DNA from: Cotesia glomerata | Lineage: Eukaryota > Arthropoda > Insecta > Hymenoptera > Braconidae | Reading direction: 5' to 3' | Assembly: GCF_020080835.1 (NCBI RefSeq) | Contig: NC_058159.1 | Span: forward strand, 8,122,001-8,186,000 | Length of the DNA stretch: 64,000 nt | In this document: in pieces, positions 10,803 to 22,788 of the stretch | How the letters are laid out: every line of letters begins with the position of its first letter | Position numbering within the stretch: position 1 is the first letter of the stretch | Program-made: the position numbers and the translations under genes | The notes under the pieces: model-generated | What the model was told of the DNA's origin: nothing | The model's input: the letters and a program-made list of their open reading frames with translations, nothing else | Databases searched by the model: none

Positions 10803-12760
10803 ATAGATAGATAGATAGATAGATAAATGTTTATTTAGTCCTGGAGCCTAGGCTCCCTCAGGACCATCATCAAATAATACAAAATAATAAGTACAGTAAA
10901 TACAAAGTAAATGATAATACAGTATCATGACGAAGTTCAGCAGTTCTAATATAAAATAATATAACATTAGTTTATAGCATAATAATAATGTAATGCTGTT
11001 AATATTTTAATTAATCATTACCGTGCAAAAAGTAATCACGGCACAAACTACGAAACATTTCGTAATTTTCGGCCCTAACAATCTCCACCGGCAACATATT
11101 CCAGATGCGTATGCCAAGAACAAGAAAGGAATTATCATACATACTACAAGTAGATCTCGGTAAACGCAAATAATCATCTCTCACATCTCCTCTGCGTAGC
11201 GCAACCGGAAGAAATTCAAGCCTGCCACCAAATTGCTGACAGTAATGCATTACAATTTCCTTATAGAAAAGGCACGCTATAAAATAATTCCTCCTTTCCT
11301 TCAGCTTGAGCCAACCCAGTCTCTTATAATACGGCGTAACATGCTCAAACCTTGGGATCTTAAAAATATACCTAACACACGAGTTTATTTTACGCTGTAA
11401 CCGCATCTGTAAACTGTTAGATATATTTGTATACGCTGCACAGCAATAATCAAAGATAGGAAATATTAACGTAGTAACAAGCTTTATACGTAATCTTTCG
11501 TTGAAGATCTCATTATTGACCTTCAACTGCGCCAAAACTCGCATTGCTCGATTACACACACTCACAGTCTGACTTTCCCATGAAAGAACATTATCAATCA
11601 GCACACCAAGATACTTAACAGACTTATCATAAGGAACAATACAGCCATCTACCAGAATGACATCTGCATACTCACAGCTATTACAGTTAGCTTTAATTCT
11701 ACTGCCAAAAATAACAGCCTTTGTTTTAGACGCGTTTAATCTCAAATAATTGATCTTGCACCATTCCACAATTTTAACTATTTCATCATTAAGTACTGCA
11801 ATACAATCATTCACTTGGTCCGGACAACAAGATAAATATATCGCCAAATCATCAGCATAAAATAAATATTGACAATTTAACCGCTTGGAAAGATCTGAGA
11901 TATATACCGAAAATAACAAGGGACCAAGTACACTGCCTTGCGGCACTCCATTCAAAACATCCTTCCACGATGACGCACGCCCATCAACAAATACCTGCTG
12001 CCTTCTCTGCTCCAAGTAAGACTTCATCCACATGATAGCATTTTCAGAGAAATTCATACAGTATAGCTTACGCAATAGCCTCTTATGATTAACAGAATCA
12101 AAAGCCTTACTCAGATCAAAGAAAACGGCAACAGTAACTTTTGACTCATTAATCGCAGAGCGAATATCTTCGCAGAGTTTAATTACAGCAGTCTGCGTAT
12201 TCAAACCCTCTCTAAATGCCATTTGATACTCATCAATATAATTATTAGACATAACAAACTTTACAATCTGATCATGTGCACACCTTTCCAATGCCTTAGA
12301 TAAATTACATGTCAATGATATCGGCCGATAATCAGCACAAACCTCCGCATTAGTCTTCTTAGGTATAGGGACAATACGAGACAACTTCCACTCCGCAGGG
12401 AAAACTCCTGAGGCAAACGAGTTATTAAATAGCAAAGTTATAAATGGCAACACAAATGATAAAGTACATTTGTATGCTTTAATTGAAATATTATCAGGAC
12501 CTACTGAGTTGGAAGTCAGTCGCATTATCGCCTTTTTAACAGTTTCATCATCAATGCTCAAAAAATCAAAATATACATTATTACTTATACTAAAGGCCGC
12601 AATATCAGAGACATCAACATAAACATTAGAAAAATTAGAGGACTGTATAAAGTAATCATTTAGATCATCCAAATCAACCTTAATCATTGATTGCACTCTA
12701 TTTCGCTTAATTAAACCAAGCCTCCGCAAATCATTCCATATATACAATTTTGTATAATTT
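10803..12760 (-). mobile_element. 5'-truncated non-LTR retrotransposon (LINE)
   Basis: A reverse-transcriptase frame (11011-12747) is followed on the minus strand by a 208-bp 3' UTR with AATAAA and a tail of (TATC)n repeats at 10803-10826. The endonuclease and ORF1 are missing, as expected for an incomplete target-primed insertion. The tail of tetranucleotide repeats replaces a poly(A) tail. Confidence 0.85.
11011..12747 (-). CDS. LINE reverse transcriptase, 578-codon truncated ORF2
   Basis: The frame holds the ordered RT blocks: DYRPISLTCNLSKALER near residue 140, FFDLSKAFD (first catalytic Asp) near 211, GVPQGSVLGPLLF near 265, and FYADDLAIY (catalytic Asp pair) near 296-300. A C-terminal domain of about 250 aa follows. 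There is no stop or frameshift inside, so the surviving part is young. The true start is lost: the first codons are RT N-terminal sequence, not a real initiation site. Block sequences fit the Jockey/CR1-like group of insect LINEs, but the clade needs a tree. Product: RNA-templated DNA synthesis at a nicked target. Confidence 0.85.
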   Translation of the reverse strand: MYIWNDLRRLGLIKRNRVQSMIKVDLDDLNDYFIQSSNFSNVYVDVSDIAAFSISNNVYFDFLSIDDETVKKAIMRLTSNSVGPDNISIKAYKCTLSFVLPFITLLFNNSFASGVFPAEWKLSRIVPIPKKTNAEVCADYRPISLTCNLSKALERCAHDQIVKFVMSNNYIDEYQMAFREGLNTQTAVIKLCEDIRSAINESKVTVAVFFDLSKAFDSVNHKRLLRKLYCMNFSENAIMWMKSYLEQRRQQVFVDGRASSWKDVLNGVPQGSVLGPLLFSVYISDLSKRLNCQYLFYADDLAIYLSCCPDQVNDCIAVLNDEIVKIVEWCKINYLRLNASKTKAVIFGSRIKANCNSCEYADVILVDGCIVPYDKSVKYLGVLIDNVLSWESQTVSVCNRAMRVLAQLKVNNEIFNERLRIKLVTTLIFPIFDYCCAAYTNISNSLQMRLQRKINSCVRYIFKIPRFEHVTPYYKRLGWLKLKERRNYFIACLFYKEIVMHYCQQFGGRLEFLPVALRRGDVRDDYLRLPRSTCSMYDNSFLVLGIRIWNMLPVEIVRAENYEMFRSLCRDYFLHGND

Positions 12761-13225
12761 TATATGAATCACACATAATTCAATACAATCGTGTAAACAT
12801 TTTTTTTCCAGGAATGTTTAAAATATGAAGGTTACTGTGAACTACGGTGGTGCAAACGATTATTTTAAACAGTTAAATATTTTCATTAAAAAAAATTAAT
12901 AAACCACATGATTAAAGAGGGAGTTTATCTGAAAATAGATTTCAAAATCGAAAGTTACACAAAAGTGATCATTAGCTTTTTTTCGACCGAACTAATATTT
13001 GTAAAAATTATGCCAGAAACACAGTGCAAGGAATCAAATCTCTGTCGCATACACGCTGTCCCTAGACTCACTTCCACGCTTCCTACGAACGGAAAAAGGA
13101 ATGAATGGGAGCTCCAGAAATCGAATAAAATTTTTAACTCGGCACCCATCAGAGAACCAAATATTTAAATAAACTGCAATGGTGAATTATATATCCATAA
13201 ATAAAGCCAAAACTGTAGGCCCTGA
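12761..13225. other. Short non-coding spacer
   Basis: It lies between the LINE truncation point and the next repeat. Overlapping 60-90 codon frames on both strands show no recognisable product. Confidence 0.5.
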
Positions 13226-13903
13226 ATAAAAAAAATTAGGAAAACGGTTGACCCGAAAGGGCATCCCTGCAACTTCCCGCTACCTCCATACCTAAGTGCT
13301 GAACAATTCACTTATTTTTTAAGCTCTTCGAACTCAAAAATATAATTTTCGTATAAGTTTGAGCTCTCTGACCTCAAATAAATCGCTGTGCTGTGCTTTT
13401 GAGCTCTTCGAGCTCAAAAAACTAATGGAAGTTTTATAGAACACTATTTTTTGAATTTTCAAACCACAATAACTTTTGAATGAATTAACCGATTTTCTCG
13501 CGGTTTACGGCATTCAACGCAGTTTTTTGAGTTCTTTAAAAAATCTTTAAACGTAAACTGGTCAGACTGAAAATTTCATAGAAATTCTGAAAAAAACATT
13601 TTTTTCCAATTTTTTTCGACAACGATATCTCACAAACAAATTCACCGATTTTGGCAGGGCTGGTGGCAATCGACATGGTTTTTTGAGGTTAAAAGCTGAT
13701 TACTTTTTGGAATTGATCGGTTCAGCCGTTTAAAAGATATTTGAAAAAAACGAATTTTTGGAAATTTTATTTTTGAGATTTCTCAAAATCGATCGACTCA
13801 AATTCTGAAAATTAGTATTAGAATTCTAGGGGCAAAGGAACTCTTCAGAACGCCGCTCATTTCGATCGAATCGGATGATCCGTTCAAAAGTTATGTGAGA
13901 TTT

Positions 13904-13977
<74 letters not shown>

Positions 13978-14104
13978 TGACGTCACCGCGGAAGTAGTCA
14001 GGAAAGCTTCCTAGGACCTCAAAACGTCGAGATCTGATGAAAACTCGATTTTCGAAAAACGGGGTAAAACCAATAACTTCCCGATTTTCGAAAATTTTCA
14101 AAAA
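13226..14104 (-). mobile_element. Microsatellite-bearing repeat family ('CCCGC' family), copy A
   Basis: It begins with the family end AAAATTAGGAAAACGGTTGA. It contains the GAGCTCTTCGAGCTC palindromes and several ACCGATTT/AACTTTTGAA motif repeats, then a (CA)n tract at about 13910-13976. It ends near ATAACTTCCCGATTTTCGAA, lacking the last hairpin strand present in complete copies. Frames across the CA tract give meaningless Cys-Val strings. Confidence 0.8.
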
Positions 14105-14375
14105 TGTGAAAGTCTCAATACCTGGTTAAATTTGTGCTGAGGAAACTCTTTGTTCAAAACTGGTTTCCTTCTTGGACTTTTTGGCTGCTGACGTTGTTGA
14201 ACTGAGCACTGCACTACTTCTAACTCACCGCAGCTACTCAACTGACCAAGAAATCCAAAATTTCCCCCACTTAATGCTAATGGGTCCCGAAGACTGAGAC
14301 GCGCCAGTGCTGCGTCGAATAATTATCACGCGTGTGCGGTTTTACCGTCACAGGGTAAATAGCCCTGTTACAACA

Positions 14376-17300
14376 TGTTATGTCCAGATCGGACTTAATT
14401 AATTAATTTTATTTCGGCCCAAGTCTTTCGAGGTATAGACCGTGATCTTAATTTAACTTGGTCTGGAAAGGTTATTATAAATGATACGATTAGAATTCTC
14501 AATTATAAAATATACTTAACACAAATTAGTGAAATTGAAAATATACAATACAAAACTGAATTAATTAAATTGAGATAGGAAACAACGAACGGTTTATAAT
14601 TGATTACAAATAGTACAGTACCTCTTCCCGACTAGAAATTACTTTGGGATTACCCAGCGTATACATCTGGACCTGATTGGGTCCCGATGAGTCACGCCCA
14701 ATTGGGAAATCCCTATAAGGGCCTAATTAGCCCCAATCGGGCAATCCCAACGTAAAAATAAAAATTTTTATTCAGTTTTTCCCGATAGGGCGCTGCATGG
14801 GACCTAAATGGGAAATCCCAATGCAAAAATGAGCAGTTTCATTCAGTTTTTCTCAATAGGGCCCTGTGTGGGACCTAAATGGGAAATTCCAACGTAAAAT
14901 TAAAAATTTTTATTGTTTCTCCCAATAGGGTCCTGTGTGGGACCTAAGAGGGATAACCTAACGGAAAAAAAAATCCAATTTCTAAATTTTCCCCAGTGGG
15001 ATCTGTGTGGGATCTAAGAGGGATAACCCAACGAAAAATAATAATAAAATTGCTAAGTTTCCCCGAGTGGGATCGGTGTGGGACCAAAGAGAATTTTCCC
15101 AACGCAATGTAAATAAGGCAACGATGGGTTTTCCTAACTGGGCTCGTAGTAGTATCCAATTGGGATAACCCAACCTGAGAGTAGATGCATGAAGAAATAA
15201 TCTTTAAATTTAGACAATCGTTTATTTATATAAAAAATCAATCACCCAAAGATCTGTGAGCTTATATTATTAACATATATTCATTGTAAATTAATTAGAA
15301 ATAAAAATAAAAATTAGCCGATAAGTATAGAAAAGAATTAGGAAAAAAAATCATCTAACATTGATAAATAAAAACTACAAAATTTAGCTTCATCAAATTT
15401 TACATAACCTTATATTTTGAAAAATTTAATTTTACGAGATTAAAAATACATTGTAAAAAATCGAAATGAATTCGGAGTAAATCTTAATCCAAATTAAAAT
15501 TTAATCCCATTACTCGGAGTTTTGGTGTAAAGTAATTAAACAATTTGCGTGTAGAGTGAATCCGGAGTTTTTTTAGCGGAGTTATTTTAGATTAATTTGG
15601 GATCAATTCCAGATTAAATTCAAGTACTCCACAGAAAAAAAAGGTTCTCTTGAGCCAAGAAAATATTTTTCTTCCTAATTATTTTCTTGAGCGAAAAAAA
15701 AATTTTTTTTTGGCACAAGAAATTTCACTTATTCCAATAAAATTAATTTTCTTGTTTTAAGAAAAATTTATCTTTATCCAAGAAAATTTATTTAAGTCAA
15801 GAAAATCTTGTTTTTTTGGGAAAATTCAGACTCTTGCTCCAAAAAATTAAATATAAAGATAGAAGTAAATTTTCATTAATATTTTTATTGATTAACATGT
15901 CAAATGGTAAGATCAAATAATATTTCATCATTTTTTTTCATTTAATATGTATAATTGCACGCTAAAATAATATAAAATGGGTATCAAATATTCACAAGAA
16001 AAATTTTCTCAAGGTGAGAAAATTTTTTTCTCAGCTGAAGAAGGTAGCACTGCTTCCCTAAAGTATCTAAAAATCTTGATCAAATATAAAAATTTATTGT
16101 ATCAAGTATTTATGATAAGTTGAATTAAGAAAAAACTACTTCCACCAAGAATAAAATTTCAAGAAAAATTTTTACTTCGGCCAACACAACTTCGGTCTTC
16201 CTTCAGGCATCCGAAAATTTTCTTAAACCAAGAATTTTGCTCTCCAGTAAAGGAATTTTCCTTTCTGTGTGAGTTCTTAGACTGAAATACATTTTGATGT
16301 TGCTGAAACTAGATTCATACTCAGAATTTTTACTTCTTATTGTATATTTTCCGCAGATTGTATATTTTCCGGGGGAAACTTCCATCCAATGAGGATACAG
16401 TTTTCCGGACTCTAGTCCCATTCCCTTTGGGAAAGCAAATAGGACACGCCCTAATGCAAGCCTATGTGTGTGCGCACCCACACACATACCGACATGTACA
16501 TACTTATTTATTTATTTTAAAATCTTACGTTGAAATTATCCTATTTTATATTGTGAAAATTATAAAATCTTAAAATTAATTACATTTTTTAGTGAAACAA
16601 AAATTTATTAATTTTTGTGATCAGTGTAACTTTTGACTTTACTTAATTCCCTCATTTCATTTCACATTTTAATATCAGTTATTAACGATTGTGAAATTTA
16701 AATTTTAGGGTGTCAATCATCTATTTTAGAAATTTATTATGGAATTTTATTTTTAATTATTTTAGAAATTAAAATTTACTATATAATTTTATTTTAGTTA
16801 TTTTAGAAATTAGAGATTTGTTATAGAATTTCTATTTTAGTTATTTGAGAAATTAGGAATTTATTATGGAATTTCCTTTTTTATTATTTTAGAAATTAAA
16901 ATTTACTATAAAATTTTATTTTAGTTATTTTAGAAATTAGAGATTATAGAATTTCTATTTTAGTTATTTTAGAAATTAGAAATTTACTATAGAATTTTTG
17001 TTTTTGTTTTTTTTTTTGGAAATTGGAATTGTTCTATAAAATTTTATTTTAATTGTGTTAGAAAATAAAATTCCGTTTGTAGAACCTTTCTCTTTTCTTG
17101 ATTAGTTAGTAATTTTAGTGAGATAAAGAAATTTATTTTTATTTAGATAGTTGAAACGAACAAAAAAAAATTAGTCTTAGTTTTTATCATATTTGTTAAT
17201 GCTATCTTGGATGGACATCTGGATAAGATATTTTCTCGGTTTTATTATTTCGAGGAAATATGCTATCCTTTTAGTTTGAGATTTTTATTACCCCCTATTA

Positions 17301-17565
17301 GATAAGGCTCTTTTTCGTCTTTTGGGCCTTTCTTTATCGATTTAATTTTCATTAGGGGCTTAAAAAAAGTTCTTTATCTTAGACGAGAGTCATTAAAGTG
17401 CATTAAGTGTTTATTTTAGATTCTTATTTTAAGTTTAAAGAAATAAAGATTAAGTTTTATGGTCACCGGGAATTTTAAACTAAAATAAAAAAAAATGAAA
17501 GAGAAAAAAATAAAAATTATTTTCTAAAAAATAAAAAAAAATCAATAAATTTTTCGGACGTAACA
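14376..17565. mobile_element. Candidate solo LTR carrying a nested insertion
   Basis: The block starts TGTTATGTCC and ends GGACGTAACA, a terminal inverted pair with TG/CA ends. It is flanked by AACA on both sides (14372-14375 and 17566-17569), which would be a 4-bp target duplication. At 3.2 kb it is too long for a simple LTR, but one arm of another element (14626-16341) lies inside it. No gag or pol sequence is present. The short terminal match could be coincidence, hence the modest confidence. Confidence 0.4.
14626..16341. repeat. Arm 1 of a 1.7-kb inverted duplication, with a 70-bp minisatellite
   Basis: It starts TCCCGACTAGAAATTACTTT and is the reverse complement of 19342-21117. The match continues with very few differences to about 16341, and arm 2 has one extra segment of roughly 55 bp. 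Positions 14700-15180 form a degenerate tandem array, unit about 70 bp, around GGGACCTAAATGGGAAAT. Further in are many AAGAAAA/TTTTCTTG words. No protein is encoded; frames here are by-products of the array. Confidence 0.85.
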
Positions 17566-17734
17566 AACAATAATTATAATAATTTATATCATCAAGAGAA
17601 TAAGAACAATTTTGTTTCCTGGATAGTCATATGATGAAATCGATTTTTTTAGTGAAATTTAGTGTCATTGCAAAGGACTTGACTTGAATTTGCACCTTTT
17701 CAAGGTTTTATATCATTCTCGTCAATAGTTAATT

Positions 17735-18122
17735 TATAATGATAAGTATTTAGATTGCATTCGAAAATGCTCTACCTCTAAACATATAATTGAGAAACGA
17801 CCTTTTATCTTGTGAACTATTAACATTTTTAAAGATATAAGCTCATCCCGATGTTACACTCATCGAGACCTTTCATTTGTGTACCCACATCAATTTTTCA
17901 TATATTTTATATAATAAATTTTAAATAGTTTATATATATGTATATATAAAAAATATATCAAAATGCATGTGGGTATTCAAATGAAAGCTCTTGATGAGTG
18001 TAACATCGGGATGAGCTTGTATCTTCAAAAATGTCAATAGCTTACCAGATACAAGGTCATTTATTCATTACGTATCTAGACACAGAGCATTTTCGAATGC
18101 AGCCTAAATTCTCATTATAATA
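17735..18122. mobile_element. Palindromic MITE
   Basis: The arms match around GCATTCGAAAATGCTCT (left) and AGAGCATTTTCGAATGC (right). The similarity continues inward through the CATCCCGATGTTACACTCAT region to a TA-rich centre near 17930. No coding content. Confidence 0.8.
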
Positions 18123-18323
18123 AACTAGCTGACCCAGCCACGCGTTGCTGTGGCTCAGTAATTATAATAGTTCGAATCAATTTTTAACTTCCCGCTAAAA
18201 AAATCGAAGATTTTCAAAAATCGGGAAGTTATCGGTTTTACCCCATTTTTCGAAATCGAGTTTTCATCAGATCTCGACGTTTTGAGATCCTAGGAAACTT
18301 TCCTGAATTTTTTCGTGATGATG

Positions 18324-18384
<61 letters not shown>

Positions 18385-18502
18385 CCCTTTTACAACTTTT
18401 GAACAGCTTGACCGATTTCATCGTGGTTGGCGCGGTAGATTTTGAGAAATCTAAAAAAAACTACAAAAAAAAATTTTTCAAATGTGGTTTTATTGGAATA
18501 AT

Positions 18503-21117
18503 CCCGACTAGAAATTTTAATGTAAGACCTATTGGGCCCGCGTTGGGTTTCCTAATAGGGACCCCACATGGGGATGTCACGCAAAGTCCTATGCGGCCCT
18601 CATTGGGCAATCCCTTTTAGGTCCCAAGGGGGAAATCCCTATCAGAACCCAATCTAAATTTTGAAAGAAAAAATATTATGATTTTCGAAAAGATTAAAAA
18701 TAATTTGGGATCAGATACTCATATTATATTAGACCCCATTAGTAAATTTAATTTGAATTGAAATGAAATCGTTGATCGAAAAAATCCTTGTCGTGAGTTG
18801 GGCTCGAACTTGCATCCTCTGGGTCCTCAGTTCTTGACGTTACCGCTGGTCCAAGCGGGAGTGCCGATGAGGATAGTTCCTATCTCGTATACATGAACTT
18901 TACCGGTTGACTGAGATATAATTCATGTTATGCTCAAGCTTTAAGAAATTGTTTTTTTTTTTTATTTATCCACTTTACTGACGTGAAAATACAATTTTTG
19001 TATAAATTATATAAAAAATTGAAAAATAAAAAAAAAAAAATTTACCGAAAAATGTAAAAAAATTGAAAAAATAAAATTCCTTATAACTGTCCGATTTAAT
19101 TTGGAATCCCCCTTATACTAACACAAAAAATTTTTTTTTGAAAATTAAAATTTTTTTGAAATGCAAGTTAATTTTTAAAATTTTATTGTATGGATAAAAA
19201 TTTAATTATGAAAAAGTTTAATTTTTTTTACAATATAAATTCTTTTGCAAATGTAAATCTTCAAAAGTTGGATATTTTTCAAAAATTGAATTTTTCATAC
19301 TGATAATAAAAATTATCTTCAATTAAAAGTTTTTTTTATAATAAGAAGTAAAAATTCTGAGTATGAATCTTGTTTCAGCAACATCAAAATGTATTTCAGT
19401 CTAAGAACTCACACAGAAAGGAAAATTCCTTTACTGGAGAGCAAAATTCTTGGTTTAAGAAAATTTTCGGATGCCTGAAGGAAGACCGAAGTTGTGTTGA
19501 CCGAAGTAAAAATTTTTCTTGAAATTTTATTCTTGGTGGAAGTAGTTTTTTCTTAATTCAACTTATCATAAATACTTGATACAATAAATTTTTATATTTG
19601 ATCAAGATTTTTAGATACTTTAGGGAAGCAGTGCTACCTTCTTCAGCTGAGAAAAAAATTTTCTCACCTTGAGAAAATTTTTCTTGTGAATATTTGATAC
19701 CCATTTTATATTATTTTAGCGTGCAATTATACATATTAAATGAAAAAAAATGATGAAATATTATTTGATCTTACCATTTGACATGTTAATCAATAAAAAT
19801 ATTAATGAAAATTTACTTTTATCTTTATATTTAATTTTTTGGAGCAAGAGCGAAATTTTCTCAAAACAAGAAAATTTACTTCTATCAAGAACTAAATTTT
19901 TTGGAGCAAGAGGCTGAATTTTCCCAAAACAACAAGATTTTCTTGACTTAAATAAATTTTCTTGGATAAAGATAAATTTTTCTTAAAGCAAGAAAATTAA
20001 TTTTATTGGAATAAGTGAAATTTCTTGTGCCAAAAAAAAAATTTTTTTTCGCTCAAGAAAATAATTAGGAAGAAAAATATTTTCTTGGCTCAAGTGGACC
20101 TTTTTTTTCTGTGGAGTACTTGAATTTAATCTGGAATTGATCCCAAATTAATCTAGAATAACTCCGCTAAAAAAACTCCGGATTCACTCTACACGCAAAT
20201 TGTTTAATTACTTTACACCAAAACTCCGAGTAATGGGATTAAATTTTAATTTGGATTAAGATTTACTCCGAATTCATTCCGATTTTTTACAATGTATTTT
20301 TAATCTCGTAAAATTAAATTTTTCAAAATATAAGGTTATGTAAAATTTGATGAAGCTAAATTTTGTAGTTTTTATTTGTCAATGTTAAATGATTTTTTTT
20401 CCTAATTCTTTTCTATACTTATCGGCTAATTTTTATTTTTATTTCTAATTAATTTACAATGAACATATGCTAATAATATAAGCTCACAGATCTTTGGGTG
20501 ATTGATTTTTTATATAAATAAACGATTGTCTAAATTTAAAGATTATTTCTTCATGCATCTACTCTCAGGTTGGGTTATCCCAATTGGATACTACTACGAG
20601 CCCAGTTAAGAAAACCCATCGATGCCTTATTTACATTACGTTAGAAAAATTCTCTTTGGTCCCACACCGATCCCACTCGGGGAAACTTAGCAATTTTATT
20701 ATTATTTTTCGTTGGGTTATCCCTCTTAGATCCCACACAGATCCCACTGGGGAAAATTTAGAAATTGGATTTTTTTTTCCGTTGGGTTATCCCTCTTAGG
20801 TCCCACACAGGACCCTATTGGGAGAAACAATAAAAATTTTTAATTTTACGTTGGGATTTCCCATTTAGGTCCCACACAGGGCCCTATTGAGAAAAACTGA
20901 ATGAAACTGCTCATTTTTGCATTGGGATTTCCCATTTAGGTCCCATGCAGGGCCCTATCGGGAAAAACTGAATAAAAATTTTTATTTTTACGTTGGGATT
21001 GTCCGATTGGGGGCTAATTAGGCCCTTATAAGGATTTCCTAATTGGGCGTGCCTCTTCAGGACCCAATCAGGTCCAGATGTATACGCTGGGTAATCCCAA
21101 AGTAATTTCTAGTCGGG
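18503..21117. mobile_element. 2.6-kb inverted-terminal element nested in copy B
   Basis: It is bounded by CCCGACTAGAAATT and AATTTCTAGTCGGG, short perfect terminal inverted repeats. Both ends carry GGG/CCC-rich subterminal repeats (for example GGTCCCACACAGG). Most of its right two-thirds duplicates 14626-16341 in inverse orientation. No transposase is encoded. It also holds a tRNA-like segment at 18790-18872. Confidence 0.8.
18790..18872 (-). other. tRNA-like segment, probably a SINE head
   Basis: On the minus strand the order is an A-box-like TGGACCAGCGG (D-arm position) and then a B-box-like AGTTCGAGCCC (T-arm position) about 45 bp later. This is the internal RNA polymerase III promoter layout. 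I could not pair a clean acceptor stem or anticodon stem, so it is more likely a tRNA-derived SINE remnant than a working tRNA gene. Confidence 0.45.
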
Positions 21118-22063
21118 AACTTTCAAACGGCTTTATCGATCGATTCCAAAAACTAATCAGCTCTTAACATCAAGAGACCACGTCGATTGCCACCAGTCGG
21201 TCAAAATCGGTTTTAATGTCAAAAGTCTGATAAAAGTTTCAAAGAACACTATTTTTTGAACTTTCGAAGTGCAATAACTCCTGAATGAATTAACGAATAA
21301 TCGAAACTTTTATCAGACTTTTGACTTGAAGAGCTCAAAAACCTCATAAGTGCAATTTTAAGCGCTTAGATATGGAATTAGCTGAAGTTGCAGGGATGGC
21401 CTTTAGGATTCACCGTTTTCCAGATTTTTTTGTGGTAAATGAGCGTTATGACGTGCACTTTTCTGATTTTCCTAAAAAATCTTTCCCTCCGTGTATAGTA
21501 ATAAATTGATAATTCCGTGAAACTTTTTAAAAATTTAATTCATTAAACTCGGGTCATGATTTTCTTACAGTAAATGAAATAAAGAAGAAAAAAATTTGAT
21601 ACATGAGTAATTTTTTTTTTAGCTTTATGAAAATGTGAGTGCATCAGAACCAATTTTACAAATAAAAATAATTTTTAAGACAGTAATAAATTAATTTGTA
21701 TCAGTTTAATACTTGAATAATCAAAATTTTATACATTTAGAAGTTTACGTCTGAATAACTTTAGAACGGCTGTCTTTATGATAAAAGTGTAAGAGACCTT
21801 TTTTGTAGAGCGTTGAATTTTCTACAAGAATATGCTATGGACTTACTTATATGAGGTGCGTATGCCGAGCTACAAAAATAAACAAAAAAAAGAATTTTTT
21901 TTCCTATGTTATTTATATGGGAAATGAAAAATTAGGAACAAACACCTCTAAATATTAATATTAAGAGCTCCGCTTTGAACAGGCTTCTGTTCTCACCTTC
22001 ATACAAGTTTTTAGCCTGTTTTTTCGTTGAAAAAAAAAAGTCGCCTAAAATTGAAACACCCTA

Positions 22064-22098
<35 letters not shown>

Positions 22099-22136
22099 CA
22101 CACACACACACACACACGCACGCACACAAACACACG

Positions 22137-22183
<47 letters not shown>

Positions 22184-22361
22184 GCGCGCACACACACACA
22201 CAGATATATACAGACATACGGACATCACCGCGGAAACATTCGGGGAGGCTTCCTAGGACCTCAAAACGTCAACATCCGTTGAAAACTCGATTTTCGAAAA
22301 ACGGGGTAAAACCAATAACTTCCCGATTTTTGAAAATTTTCAATTTTCTTAGCGGGAAGTT
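22064..22361 (-). mobile_element. 'CCCGC' family repeat, copy C (truncated)
   Basis: Only the (CA)n core, here mixed with CG steps, and the hairpin end remain, finishing TTCTTAGCGGGAAGTT. The tract runs about 22064-22203. Confidence 0.8.
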
Positions 22362-22376
22362 AAAAAACACTTATCT

Positions 22377-22788
22377 TTTTAATTTTTTTACAGTGATATT
22401 TTTTGAACGAATTTACCAATTTTGATGCAGTTTGCTATAATCGAACTTTTTTTTTAGATTAAGAGCCGATAAGATTTTGGAATCGATCGATACTCTAGTT
22501 TAAAGTTATCTCGAAATAACATTTTTTTTTTTTTTTTAATTAATTCAAACTTACATGAAATTTAATACCAATAGAACTCTTCTGAATACCGTACACCGCA
22601 TTATGATCGCTCAAATTTTTCAAAAGTTACAAGGGTTACACACATAGTAATATTCATGGTGAAAACAGTTAGAACTACTTCCTAAAATCTCAAAACGTGA
22701 TGAGGATAAGAATTCCATTTTTAAAAATTCGGTCGAAACCAATAACTTCCTAATTGATGAAAATCATTGATTTTTAAAGCGAGAAGTT
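22377..22788 (-). repeat. Old, diverged copy of the 'CCCGC' family
   Basis: Recognisable order of family motifs (ACCAATTTTGATGC, AGAGCCGATAAG, CCAATAACTTCCTAATTG, GCGAGAAGTT), but with many substitutions and no microsatellite. It marks an earlier wave of amplification. Confidence 0.6.

Larger units (their letters stand above)
18186..21440 (+). mobile_element. 'CCCGC' family repeat, copy B, split by an insertion
   Basis: The left part, 18186-18502, begins AACTTCCCGCTAAAAAAATC, forms the terminal hairpin and carries a (GT)n tract at about 18331-18382. The right part, 21118-21440, resumes exactly where the family sequence was interrupted (AACTTTCAAACGGC) and ends near CACCGTTTTCCAGATTTTTT. The 18503-21117 element therefore arrived later. 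Confidence 0.8.

Noticed and set aside
13826..14101. Frames with long Cys-Val repeats, here and in other (CA)n/(GT)n tracts
   Set aside because: They are translations of dinucleotide microsatellites inside non-coding repeats.
14944..15173. Two overlapping minus-strand frames with repeated SHTDPTG-like peptides
   Set aside because: They arise from the 70-bp minisatellite; the mirrored array at 20584-20799 gives the same peptides.
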